Assembly (NCBI GenBank): GCA_958451615.1
Contig: CAUDQR010000001.1
Span: forward strand, 142,308 to 206,307
DNA: 64,000 bases
Origin: an uncultured Collinsella sp.
Lineage (GTDB): Bacteria > Actinomycetota > Coriobacteriia > Coriobacteriales > Coriobacteriaceae
Direction of reading: 5' to 3'
Below, piece by piece: positions 52,687-61,213 of this stretch; position 1 is the first letter of the stretch, and each line of letters starts with the position of its first letter. The notes under the pieces were generated by a model, which was not told where the DNA came from, searched no databases, and saw nothing but the letters and a program-made list of their open reading frames with translations. Both the position numbers and the translations under genes were made by a program.

Positions 52687-54207
52687 GTGGCCCAAGAGAC
52701 GTTTAGCGATCGTCTGCGACAGGCTATGTCCGATTGCGACGTTCGCCAGTCGGACGTGATCCGCGCATCGGAGATGCTCGGCAAAAAACTCGGCAAGAGT
52801 CAGATGAGCCAATATGTGAGCGGCAAGACGATTCCGCGGCGCGATGTGGCTGAGCTGCTCGCCCGTATTTTGGAGGTCGATGTTACCTGGCTGCTTGCCG
52901 GCGACGCCGATCAAGGCGAGGCATCATCACCCCGCAACGATTCCAAGCCCGAACCCCATCCCTCAGCTCAAATTGCAAGGAGCACCACCATGCGTACTTT
53001 TTCTAAATCCACCAAGCTCGATAACGTCCTGTATGACGTGCGCGGTCCCGTCGTCGACGAGGCCGCCCGTATGGAGGACGAGGGCGAGCGCATCCTCAAG
53101 CTCAATATCGGCAACCCGGCGCCCTTCGGTTTCCGCACGCCCGACGAGGTCATCAAGGACATGCGCCAGCAGCTGCCCGACTGCGAAGGCTATTCCAACT
53201 CGCGTGGCCTGTTCTCCGCGCGCAAGGCGATCATGCAGTATTCGCAGATCAAGGGCTTGCCCAACGTTCAGATGGAGCATATCTACACGGGCAACGGCGT
53301 GTCCGAGCTCATTCAGCTTTCGATGAACGCGCTGCTCGACAATGGCGACGAGATTCTGATCCCCAGCCCCGACTATCCGCTCTGGACGGCGTGCGCAACC
53401 CTTGCCGGCGGTCATCCCGTGCACTATCTGTGCGATGAGCAGGCGGATTGGTATCCCGACCTGGAGGATATGGAGTCCAAGATCACGAGCGCGACCAAAG
53501 CCCTCGTCATCATCAACCCCAACAACCCCACGGGTTCCGTCTATCCGCGCGAGGTGCTCGAGGGCATCGTCGAGGTTGCACGCAGGCATCAGCTGATGAT
53601 CTTTGCTGATGAGATCTACGACCGCCTGTGCATGGACGGCTACGAGCACGTCTCGATTGCCTCGCTCGCTCCCGATCTGCCCTGCGTCACCTTTAGCGGT
53701 CTGTCCAAGTCGCACATGATCGCGGGCTATCGTATTGGCTGGATGGTGCTTTCGGGCAACCAGCGCTGCATGAGCGACTTCATCATGGGCATCAACATGC
53801 TCTCCAACATGCGCCTGTGCTCCAACGTGCCGGCTCAGTCGATCGTTCAGACGGCGCTCGGTGGCCATCAGTCCGTCAACGACTACATCCGCCCCGGCGG
53901 CCGTGTCTACGAGCAGCGCAACTTTGTGTATGAGGCGCTCAACAAGATTGACGGCATCTCGGTGGTTAAGCCGCGTGCGGCGTTCTACATCTTCCCCAAG
54001 ATGGATGTGAAGAAGTTCAACATTACCGATGACGAGCAGTTCGCCCTTGACCTGCTGCACGAGAAGAAGATCCTGATCACGCGCGGCGGCGGCTTCAACT
54101 GGGCTGAGCCCGACCACTTCCGTATCGTGTACCTGCCGCGCATGGAAGTGCTCAAAGAGTCCCTCGAAGATCTCGCCGACTTCTTCGATCATTACCGCCA
54201 GTCGTAA
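52687..54207 (+). CDS. XRE-HTH domain fused to an AlaA-type aminotransferase
   Basis: 506 residues from GTG 52687 (AAGGAGG, 5 nt). Residues about 5-72 form an XRE-type HTH (FSDRLRQAMSDCDVRQSDVI, KSQMSQYVSGKTIPRRD). A Ser/Pro linker (about 75-100) leads into a fold-type I aminotransferase (about 102-506) with NPNNPTGSVY, YDRL, SGLSKSHMIAGYR (PLP Lys about 341) and the C-terminal Arg in FRIVYL. This part is AlaA-like: alanine/glutamate transamination. At residue 102 an ATG (52990) has its own AAGGAG 7 nt upstream and would yield a free 405-residue enzyme, the usual AlaA length. Likely an autoregulated fusion with dual products. A strong terminator follows. Confidence 0.9.
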   Translation: MAQETFSDRLRQAMSDCDVRQSDVIRASEMLGKKLGKSQMSQYVSGKTIPRRDVAELLARILEVDVTWLLAGDADQGEASSPRNDSKPEPHPSAQIARSTTMRTFSKSTKLDNVLYDVRGPVVDEAARMEDEGERILKLNIGNPAPFGFRTPDEVIKDMRQQLPDCEGYSNSRGLFSARKAIMQYSQIKGLPNVQMEHIYTGNGVSELIQLSMNALLDNGDEILIPSPDYPLWTACATLAGGHPVHYLCDEQADWYPDLEDMESKITSATKALVIINPNNPTGSVYPREVLEGIVEVARRHQLMIFADEIYDRLCMDGYEHVSIASLAPDLPCVTFSGLSKSHMIAGYRIGWMVLSGNQRCMSDFIMGINMLSNMRLCSNVPAQSIVQTALGGHQSVNDYIRPGGRVYEQRNFVYEALNKIDGISVVKPRAAFYIFPKMDVKKFNITDDEQFALDLLHEKKILITRGGGFNWAEPDHFRIVYLPRMEVLKESLEDLADFFDHYRQS

Positions 54208-54227
54208 CGACAAAGGTAGCCTGTACT

Positions 54228-54266
54228 AAAACGGCCGGCCCGCAACGGATGCGGGCCGGCCGTTTT
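54228..54266 (+). terminator. Terminator of the HTH-aminotransferase gene
   Basis: AAAACGGCCGGCCCGC (54228-54243) and GCGGGCCGGCCGTTTT (54251-54266), a perfect 16-bp stem ending in TTTT. Confidence 0.92.
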
Positions 54267-54336
54267 CTGTCTAAGCCCGTGCTGCTAACGCTTTGTCTCT
54301 TTGAGCGAGCAAGGTTCGCGTGTGAGCGGTAAGTTC

Positions 54337-54353
54337 TATTCCAAAATGGAATA
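54337..54353 (+). promoter_or_regulatory. Palindromic operator before the amidohydrolase operon
   Basis: TATTCCAAAATGGAATA, a perfect 7-bp inverted repeat with a 3-bp centre, overlapping TACAGT as a possible -10. It is probably bound by a dimeric regulator; the geometry does not fit the LysR T-N11-A rule. Confidence 0.6.
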
Positions 54354-54434
54354 CAGTAGGCTTAAGCTGGAATTGATGCCCGGGTACCCGCTTTTCTAGA
54401 ATGTTCTCAACAAGATGAAAGGCGGTTCCAACCA

Positions 54435-55469
54435 ATGATTATCGATGCAAATTCCTACTGGTTCGACGAGCGCATCTTTCATGACGAGACGCTCTGCGAA
54501 CAGTTTTTGGCCGAGGTGCCCCGCGCCTACGACACCGAAGGCTATCTGACCGTGAATTCCGTCGGCAAGCGACAGATCGTGATCGAGATGCCCGCCGGTT
54601 CTCCGGGCCTTAATTACATCGAGGGCGACTACACCCTCGAGAAGCGCTTGGCCGATATGGATGAGGCGGGGGTCGACAAGGCGATCCTCAAGCTCCCCGG
54701 CTGCCACGAGTGGATGTCGCTCGAGATGTGTCGGCGCTTCAACGACGGTATGGCCGCTGACGCGAAGGCGTCAAATGGCCGCCTGATTCCGCTTGTCGCT
54801 GTGCCACCCTTTGGCACCAAGGCAAATTTAGAGGAGCTCGACCGCAGGCTCGACGATGGTTTTGCGGGTGTGCAGCTCTGCGCTCACTACGGCAAGCGCT
54901 ATCTCGACGACCGGGTTTTCTCGAGCTTCTTCGAGCACCTGAACGAGCGCAACGTCACCGTTTACGTCCACCATGTTCCCGTACCGGTCGAGAACGAGTC
55001 GCTTCTCGCGTACGACAACCTTCGCCGCTCTTATGGTCGCTGCGTCGACCAAACTACGGCGATCGGCCGCGAGATCTTTGGTGATTTCTTCGAGCGCTAT
55101 CCTAATATCAAGATGGTCCACTCCATGCTCGGTGGCGCATACTTTGCGTTCAAGGAGATGCTGCTGCCTCACGGCCCCAAGCGCCCTGATGCCTCTGGAC
55201 GTTTTCAGGTCGATACCGAGACCGTTTCCAAGCGCCTCGAGAACAACATCTATTTCGACATGTCCCATGCCCAGCCTTGGGGCAAGACACTCCTCGCCTG
55301 CGCGGTTAACGTGTTGGGTGCAGACCATATTGTTTTTGGCACGAGCTATCCGGTTAAACGCGAGTGGCTCACCGAGGGTGTCGCCTGCGTTCGTGCCGCG
55401 AGTCTGAGCAATGCAGACACAGATCTTGTGCTTGGCGGCACGGCGCAGCGACTGTACGGTGTCGAGTGA
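54435..55469 (+). CDS. Amidohydrolase 2-family (PF04909) hydrolase
   Basis: 344 residues, a TIM-barrel amidohydrolase like the ACMSD/2-pyrone-4,6-dicarboxylate family: MIIDANSYWFDERIF start, KLPGCHEWMSLEMCRRFND, FAGVQLCAHYG, VYVHHVPV, MVHSMLGG and FGTSYPV. The N-terminal HxH metal pair of the family is absent (DANSYW), so metal binding must differ, while HH and HS positions later in the barrel are kept. A substrate cannot be named. It is the first gene of the cluster with the ceramidase-like genes and a PTS, led by the palindrome at 54337. Confidence 0.8.
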   Translation: MIIDANSYWFDERIFHDETLCEQFLAEVPRAYDTEGYLTVNSVGKRQIVIEMPAGSPGLNYIEGDYTLEKRLADMDEAGVDKAILKLPGCHEWMSLEMCRRFNDGMAADAKASNGRLIPLVAVPPFGTKANLEELDRRLDDGFAGVQLCAHYGKRYLDDRVFSSFFEHLNERNVTVYVHHVPVPVENESLLAYDNLRRSYGRCVDQTTAIGREIFGDFFERYPNIKMVHSMLGGAYFAFKEMLLPHGPKRPDASGRFQVDTETVSKRLENNIYFDMSHAQPWGKTLLACAVNVLGADHIVFGTSYPVKREWLTEGVACVRAASLSNADTDLVLGGTAQRLYGVE

Positions 55470-55494
55470 GCGGCAATCAGAGGGGGTGTCTGCC

Positions 55495-56742
55495 ATGGAC
55501 AAAGGAGAGATGAGGGCTGGGGCCGCCCGTGCGGCCATCGATCTTGGGGGCGTATTGCCGTTTGACGGTTTCGACGAACTCCGCCATGAGGTCTTTGCCC
55601 GTGCTCTTGTCATCGAGGGGGCGGGGCGACGCTCCTGCATTCTTTCGCTTGAGGTCACATCGATTGCTCCGGCTCTGCTCGCCGATCTGCGTGAGGTCGT
55701 CGAGGATGCCGCCGGCTGCAGTGGCGCTTACTCTTGGGTGGTTCCTACCCACACGTTTTCCATGCCTCACGTTCGCACTCCCGGGCATCTTGCCGATGCT
55801 GCTGCCCGCGATCGCAACGAGCGCTATCGCGCAGCGCTCATCGCCGCCGCCCGCACGGCTGTCGAGCGGGCTGTTGCGGGCATTCGCTCCGTCACACTCG
55901 CCACGGCGGAGGGCGACTGCCCCGTGAACGTTAATCGCGACATCGAGACGCCGGCCGGCTGGTGGTTGGGCTCGAATCCCGAGGGGTTTGCCGACCACGC
56001 GATGCCCGTGCTCGCCATGAGGGATGCCGGGGGCGAGTACGTTGCCGTACTTGCGGCGGCGGACGTCCAGTCCTCCGTGCTCGACGGGTCGCGCGACTCC
56101 GAGGGGAGACGCGTGGCGAGCGGAGATCTCTTTGGTTTTGCCGCCATGTCACTCGAGCGTGAGCTGGGCGGCGTTGCCCTGTTGCTGCCGGGCGCCGCGG
56201 GCGACCAAGGTCCGGCGGAGCGCGCCATGAACGTCACGTTCGATGCCGCCGGCGTGAAGCGGACGGTCGATGCCCATGAGGACGGATACCGCATGCTGCA
56301 CCAGCAGGGGCAGGTCTTGGGCGATGCTTTGATTGAGGCCGCTCGCATGGCACGTGAGGATAGCGCTGCCGGCATCGATGCTCGCACGGTCGACGTCCTC
56401 CTGCCCGCTCAGACACGCGCCGATTTTTACTCTTTGGCTCCGCATCGAACGTATGAGTTTCATGCTGCCGGTGAGCAGCACACGAGGGTCTATCTGCTTC
56501 GGCTGGGAAACGTCGAGCTTGTCGGCGTGCAGCCCGAGGTCTCGAGTACATTCGGCGCCACCGTGCGCGTCGCCCGGTCCGGCTCTGTGCTCTTTGCCAC
56601 GCTCGTCAACGGCGGACAGAAATACCTACCGGCCCCCGACGCGTACGAAAAGATCACCTATGAGGCCATGAACTCTGGTTTTGCCGCCGGCTCCCATGAG
56701 CGCCTCGTCGATATCATCATTGCCGCCTTGAATGCGGCGTAA
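55495..56742 (+). CDS. Neutral/alkaline ceramidase-like hydrolase 1
   Basis: 415 residues resembling the neutral/alkaline non-lysosomal ceramidase N-terminal domain (PF04734): AGAARAAIDLGGVLPFDGFDE start, SLEVTSIAPALLADLRE, WVVPTHTFSMPH (THTH-like metal site, degenerate) and LLLPGAAGDQGP (the GD-P motif), with a C-terminal VQPEVSSTFGATVR. Cytoplasmic, no signal peptide. The ATG at 55495 has AGAGGGGG upstream, 25 bp after the amidohydrolase stop. A family role as amidase is likely; the lipid nature of the substrate is not certain. Confidence 0.72.
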   Translation: MDKGEMRAGAARAAIDLGGVLPFDGFDELRHEVFARALVIEGAGRRSCILSLEVTSIAPALLADLREVVEDAAGCSGAYSWVVPTHTFSMPHVRTPGHLADAAARDRNERYRAALIAAARTAVERAVAGIRSVTLATAEGDCPVNVNRDIETPAGWWLGSNPEGFADHAMPVLAMRDAGGEYVAVLAAADVQSSVLDGSRDSEGRRVASGDLFGFAAMSLERELGGVALLLPGAAGDQGPAERAMNVTFDAAGVKRTVDAHEDGYRMLHQQGQVLGDALIEAARMAREDSAAGIDARTVDVLLPAQTRADFYSLAPHRTYEFHAAGEQHTRVYLLRLGNVELVGVQPEVSSTFGATVRVARSGSVLFATLVNGGQKYLPAPDAYEKITYEAMNSGFAAGSHERLVDIIIAALNAA

Positions 56743-56760
56743 CACAGAAGGAGAACGTGC

Positions 56761-57879
56761 ATGAACATTGGACACGCGCGCCGCAAAATCACCCCACAGG
56801 GCGACATCTACCTGATTGGCTATCGCAATCTTCCCAACCGCCTGGAGCCTGCGACGGGCATCCATGACGACGTCTACGCCAACGCCATTCTCTTCCAGCA
56901 AGGCGAACGCGAGGTGTTTCTCTTTAATGCCGATGTCCTCGAGTTCGAGGAAAGCATGGCCGAGGAAGTCAAGACAATGCTCGCCGAGCGCTACGGCATT
57001 GACCGTGATTGCGTCCTGCTCTCGGCGACGCACGACCATACTTCAATCGTCGCTTACCACCGCAGCTGGTGGACGGGAAAATTCGACGAGAACTACTATC
57101 GCTGGCTCCTCGATACCATTTGCCAATGCTTTGAGGAGTGCCGCGCCAATGCGCAGCCCGCGATTTGCCGCCTGGGCAAGCAGGTCGTCACCGGTTTCTA
57201 TGACAACCGCATCATCCCAGGCGAACTCGCCGACAATGAGGTCATTGTCGTTTCGTTCTTCGATACCGAAGGCAAGCCATTTGCGGGCTTTGTGAACTGG
57301 GCGGTGCATTCCGCTTGCGTCGGGCCCGATTGTACGGAGCTCACGAGTGAGCTTGCCGGCCTTACCGGTAAAAAGCTCGCCCCGAGCCTCGGGTACTATC
57401 CTGCCATGGTCGTGGGCGCTGCTGGCGACTGCAGCGATCGCAATTTTCGCCAAGGTCGTGGCATCCCCGAGGTCGAGCGCGTGTCGACCGGTCTTGCCGA
57501 GGCGATTTCCCAAATCAAGCTCGATCGCGAGGTTAAACTCGACCGTATCGAGCCCCAGACGTTCTATCACACCGTCGCCCATGACGATTTTTCGCTCACG
57601 CTCAAGTGCGCCGTTATCAGCTTGGGTGGTATGCACCTCTTTGTGTTTCCGAGCGAGCTCGGCAGCGACCTTGGCGTTCGCATGAAGCGCGAATGTCCGG
57701 TTGAGGGGATTGTCTGCGGTTATACCAACGGCTATTACGAGTACTTCCTTCCGGCGCGTGAATACGGCCTCTCCTTTGAGACCGAACGTACCCAGATTCC
57801 CCAAGGCGAACCGGAGCGCCTATGCGATAAGTTCTGTCAAACCGCGCGCCTTCTCGGCGCGCCAGATTCGCGCCTGTAG
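56761..57879 (+). CDS. Neutral/alkaline ceramidase-like hydrolase 2
   Basis: 372 residues of the same family and better conserved: IGHARRKITPQGDIYLIGY (start), LLSATHDHTS (about 90-99, metal-binding HxH), NWAVHSACVGPD (about 179-190), VGAAGDCSDRNF (about 218-229) and FPSELGSDLG. It is likely a zinc-dependent amidase. It starts 18 bp after the first ceramidase-like gene with AAGGAG. The pair together with the amidohydrolase suggests stepwise degradation of an amide- or glycoside-linked compound imported by the downstream PTS. Confidence 0.78.
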   Translation: MNIGHARRKITPQGDIYLIGYRNLPNRLEPATGIHDDVYANAILFQQGEREVFLFNADVLEFEESMAEEVKTMLAERYGIDRDCVLLSATHDHTSIVAYHRSWWTGKFDENYYRWLLDTICQCFEECRANAQPAICRLGKQVVTGFYDNRIIPGELADNEVIVVSFFDTEGKPFAGFVNWAVHSACVGPDCTELTSELAGLTGKKLAPSLGYYPAMVVGAAGDCSDRNFRQGRGIPEVERVSTGLAEAISQIKLDREVKLDRIEPQTFYHTVAHDDFSLTLKCAVISLGGMHLFVFPSELGSDLGVRMKRECPVEGIVCGYTNGYYEYFLPAREYGLSFETERTQIPQGEPERLCDKFCQTARLLGAPDSRL

Positions 57880-57888
57880 TTTTGCCGC

Positions 57889-57921
57889 CACGGCATGGGA
57901 CCCATGAGGGTCGCGGCCGTG
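57889..57921 (+). promoter_or_regulatory. Intercistronic stem-loop
   Basis: CACGGC...GCCGTG with an inner GACCC-ATGA-GGGTC stem, between the ceramidase-like gene 2 and the PTS gene. No T tract, so it may be a processing or stability element that adjusts PTS levels rather than a terminator. The remaining 150 bp before the PTS gene hold nothing else I recognise. Confidence 0.45.
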
Positions 57922-58072
57922 TGATCGGCGTTCTTATTTCCCTTGTTATCTCCCATCCCGGACGTATATGCGCCCGCGGATTTTAAAGGGGAGGCGGGTT
58001 CTGTGGCTCCCCACGTCGACTACGGGGGTCTGGAATCAATGCCATGCCCCGCTCAGAAAAAGGAGGAATACC

Positions 58073-59515
58073 ATGAAATACCAGCAGCTTTGCGATGGAA
58101 TCATCGCAAAGGTCGGTGGCCGAGACAATGTGCTGGCCGTGAGTCACTGCATTACGCGTCTCCGCTTTCACCTCAAGGACGAATCGCTCGCCCAGACCGA
58201 TGAGCTCAAGGCCATGAAGGGTGTCGTTGACGTCATCCAGGCCGGTGGACAGTATCAGGTCGTAATCGGTGCCACCGTCGAGTCCGTCTACAATGAACTC
58301 GTTCAGATCGGCGGGTTCGACGCCAAGCCCGCGCTTGATATCGATGAGGGCGACAATGTCAAGAAGGGCGATCCGTTCTCGCGCCTACTCGCCATCATTT
58401 CCGAGATCCTGCAACCGGTTCTTGGCGTGCTTATGGCCGGTGGCTTCATCAAGTCGATGCTCGCCCTCTGCACGGTTGCCGGTTGGCTCGCCAAGGACAG
58501 CAATACCTATGTGACGCTCTCGGCAATCGGAGATTCGGTCTTCTATTACTTCCCGCTTATCATCGGCTGGACGGCTGCCAAGAAGTTCGGACTTAAGCCC
58601 GTTATGGGTATGGCCCTCGGCGGCATCCTCGTCTACCCGACGCTCGTTGCCCTTATGGGTGGAGACCCGCTTTACACGCTCGGCACCGGTACGGTCCTTG
58701 AGTCCAATGTCTACGGTGATATCTTTGGCATCCCGTTGATTATGCAGAACTATTCATCGACGATTCTGCCTGCGATTTTCATCGTCTGGATCGCCTCGAA
58801 GGTGCACAAATTCCTTTCTGGCGCACTGCCCGCGCTTGTGAGCTCGTTCTTCTCCAACAATTTGACGCTTCTCATTTGCGGCATCCTGGGCCTGCTTGTG
58901 GTCGGTCCGGTCATGACGGTCCTCTCCAACATCGTTGCCCAAATCATCCTGGCGCTCATCAACTTCCAGCCCGCCATCGCCGGTTTTGTCATCGGCACGT
59001 TCTGGAGCCTGCTCGTCATGTTCGGTCTGCACTGGGGCGTCATTCCGCTGTGGTTCATCGATGTCGCAACCTACGGCTATGACCTCATCAACCCTCTCGT
59101 ATACGCAGGTGGGTGCGCCATCGCCGGTGCCGTGCTCGGCATGATCATTCGAACCAAGGATTCCGAGGAAAACGCTGTCATCAACATCCCTGCTCTCGTC
59201 TCGTCGATCTTCGGCGTCAACGAGCCCGCGCTTTACGCCATCCTGCTGCCGCGTAAGCGTCTCATGTGGGCGACCTTCATTTCCGCCGGTGTCGGCGGCG
59301 CCATTGCCGGCCTTATGGGTGCCAAGCTCTATGCCTTCGGTGCCTCCGGTCCGCTCGGCTTCCCGAGCTTTATCAACCCCGCTGGCATCGATTCGGGCTT
59401 TATCGGTCTTGTCATCTCCGGTCTGGTCGCCTTTATTTTGGCGCTTATCGCCGCTATGGTGATCGGCACCAAGAAGGACGAGGGCGGTCAGACCCTCAAC
59501 ATCTCGGTGGACTAG
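58073..59515 (+). CDS. PTS transporter subunit EIIBC (glucose/beta-glucoside superfamily)
   Basis: 480 residues. The EIIB domain (about 1-85) has the phospho-Cys in SHCITRLRF (C about 26). The EIIC domain (about 105-465) has about ten membrane helices with the family GGSIV-like region around FGLHWGVIPLWFIDV (about 320-334) and VNEPALYAILLPRK. There is no EIIA domain, so it depends on a EIIA encoded elsewhere. The ATG at 58073 follows AAAAAGGAGG. It likely imports and phosphorylates a sugar or amino-sugar derivative; neighbours suggest a conjugated substrate. Confidence 0.88.
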   Translation: MKYQQLCDGIIAKVGGRDNVLAVSHCITRLRFHLKDESLAQTDELKAMKGVVDVIQAGGQYQVVIGATVESVYNELVQIGGFDAKPALDIDEGDNVKKGDPFSRLLAIISEILQPVLGVLMAGGFIKSMLALCTVAGWLAKDSNTYVTLSAIGDSVFYYFPLIIGWTAAKKFGLKPVMGMALGGILVYPTLVALMGGDPLYTLGTGTVLESNVYGDIFGIPLIMQNYSSTILPAIFIVWIASKVHKFLSGALPALVSSFFSNNLTLLICGILGLLVVGPVMTVLSNIVAQIILALINFQPAIAGFVIGTFWSLLVMFGLHWGVIPLWFIDVATYGYDLINPLVYAGGCAIAGAVLGMIIRTKDSEENAVINIPALVSSIFGVNEPALYAILLPRKRLMWATFISAGVGGAIAGLMGAKLYAFGASGPLGFPSFINPAGIDSGFIGLVISGLVAFILALIAAMVIGTKKDEGGQTLNISVD

Positions 59516-59536
59516 TCCATCTACCCGCTTTGATTT

Positions 59537-59576
59537 AAAAGGCCTCGGACGGCAGCTGTGCTGTCCGGGGCCTTTT
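59537..59576 (+). terminator. Terminator of the PTS operon
   Basis: AAAAGGCCTCGGACGGCAG and CTGTCCGGGGCCTTTT form a long stem ending in TTTT; the A-rich left side can serve the convergent LysR gene. Confidence 0.9.
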
Positions 59577-59638
59577 GCGTTTTGTACCGTTGCCGGTTGG
59601 TTTGTGGGGCATCTCAAAAGTGGCGGTGTGTGCTGGGA

Positions 59639-60562
59639 TTACGACGACTGCGGCGCTTCGGAGGTCATGCGGCCGCCCTGTAGAAGCTGGCGATAGGGGA
59701 GAAAGCCGATAAACGAGACGACGGCTTGCGAGTACGCAGCGCTCCGTTTGAGGTAGAGCCTGACCTCGGAGGTCGTTGCAGGCTCGAGCGGCACGAGGGC
59801 CACCTTGCCGCCGGCGAGTGATTCGGCAGGCTTGCGCATGAGCAGCGAGACGCCGGCATCGCGCGCGACAAGCGAGATGATGTTTTCTGCCCGTTTGCCG
59901 GTAAACGTGACACGTGGGCTGAATCCTGCCTTGCGGCAAAGGGAGAGGGTGAGTTCGCTCACGAACGAGCCTTGGGGAAGCATAAGGAAATTCTCATCGA
60001 TAAGGTCGTCGATCTCGATGGCGTTGCGCTTGGCGAGTGGATGGTCGAGCGGGATAACGGCCACGAGCCGGTCGGTTGTAAAGGGGATTTTTTTAAACTC
60101 CGGCTCGATGGCGCCGCCGTCGCGGATGAAGGCGAGGTCGATGTCCTCGCGCAAGAGCATCTGCTTGAGTGCGCTGCCTTCGCCCTCGATGAGCTCAACG
60201 GAATACGAGGGGTTCGCCTGCTGGAAATCGATGACGGCGTCCGTGATTCCATAGGGAGCCATGATGGGGATGGAGCCCACGGTGATGCGTTCGAGTGGTT
60301 CATCTGCGGCTATCTGGATGGCAGCGAGATAGCGATGCTGGAGCGTCGCTATCTTTTGTGCATAGGGGAGGAGCGCTTCGCCTTGCGCGGTGAGCGTAAC
60401 GTGGCGTTGACTCCGATCGATGAGATTACAGCCGAGCTCGCGCTCCATTGCCATAATGTGCTTGGAGAGAGTCGACTGCGACATGAAGAGCAGCTCCGCC
60501 GCATCGAGAAACGTACGCGACTGCGCCAAGATGGCGAACTCACCAAAACGGCTGATATCCAT
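59639..60562 (-). CDS. LysR-family transcriptional regulator
   Basis: 307 residues: HTH (about 5-62; FLDAAELLFMSQSTLSKHIMAMERELG) and effector domain (about 90-295). Start SD GGAGG. It is convergent with the PTS operon and 36 bp downstream of, and probably co-transcribed with, the peptide deformylase gene. It may regulate the neighbouring catabolic operon, but the operator at 54337 does not look like a LysR site, so its target is undecided. Confidence 0.88.
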   Translation of the reverse strand: MDISRFGEFAILAQSRTFLDAAELLFMSQSTLSKHIMAMERELGCNLIDRSQRHVTLTAQGEALLPYAQKIATLQHRYLAAIQIAADEPLERITVGSIPIMAPYGITDAVIDFQQANPSYSVELIEGEGSALKQMLLREDIDLAFIRDGGAIEPEFKKIPFTTDRLVAVIPLDHPLAKRNAIEIDDLIDENFLMLPQGSFVSELTLSLCRKAGFSPRVTFTGKRAENIISLVARDAGVSLLMRKPAESLAGGKVALVPLEPATTSEVRLYLKRSAAYSQAVVSFIGFLPYRQLLQGGRMTSEAPQSS

Positions 60563-60598
60563 AGGGTAGCCTCCGGTTCCCTCATGTCGGCAAGTAAC

Positions 60599-61009
60599 CT
60601 AGATCACGATTCCTTGGCAGTGGTCGATTTCGTGTTGGATGATCTCGGCGGTGTAGCCCGAGAAGTTTTTGATGCGGTGGACGAAATTCTCGTCCAAATA
60701 CTCAACCTTAATGCGGCGATAGCGAGTACAGGGGCGCTCGCCGGAAAGCGAGAGACATCCTTCGCTCGTCTGATAGGAATTGACCTGCTCAAGAATTTGA
60801 GGGTTGTACATCAGCAGCGCCCTGTTGCCGTCCTTTACGCAGATGATGCGTTTGCGCACGCCAATCATGTTGGCGGCAAGGCCCACGCACTCGTGCTCAT
60901 GCTCATGGAGCGTATCCAGGAGGTCCTGCCCGGTCGCGGCATCGTCGGGTCCCGCGTCTTCGGAAGGCAGGCGCAAAAAGAACTCGGATTTCATGATGGG
61001 CTTAATCAT
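60599..61009 (-). CDS. def: Peptide deformylase
   Basis: 136 residues with intact motifs: GLAANMIG (motif 1), EGCLSL (motif 2, Cys ligand) and QHEIDH (motif 3, both His and the catalytic Glu). The ATG at 61009 follows AGGAG by 6 nt and gives MIKPIMKSEFFLRLPSED. It lacks the C-terminal extension of type 1 enzymes. It should remove N-formyl groups from nascent proteins, though whether it is the main housekeeping enzyme is unknown. It contrasts with the degenerate homolog at 46650. Confidence 0.88.
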   Translation of the reverse strand: MIKPIMKSEFFLRLPSEDAGPDDAATGQDLLDTLHEHEHECVGLAANMIGVRKRIICVKDGNRALLMYNPQILEQVNSYQTSEGCLSLSGERPCTRYRRIKVEYLDENFVHRIKNFSGYTAEIIQHEIDHCQGIVI

Positions 61010-61081
61010 GGCGGGCTCCTCATGTCTCGTGCTTTCGTGGACTTTTAATAATAGCGCGGAAGGAAAGCTGCGCGTTCGCGT

Positions 61082-61167
61082 TACAATCTTTCGACGTTGG
61101 ACCATGTTGTCAGATCCGTTGCGTGCGGCGTCTGACGTAAGTCTAGGGCTCATGCTCGCCCTGGACT
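61082..61167 (+). promoter_or_regulatory. Promoter -10 and leader hairpin of the MFS gene
   Basis: TACAAT (61082-61087) is followed by a 10-bp stem AGTCTAGGGC/GCCCTGGACT (61140-61149 / 61158-61167, one G-T pair) before the SD. No T tract follows. It may be a translational or mRNA-stability element controlling the exporter. Confidence 0.4.
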
Positions 61168-61213
61168 GTTCCTCTGGGGCGATGTGACTGTTGTTCCAAG
61201 AGGAAGGAAATGC

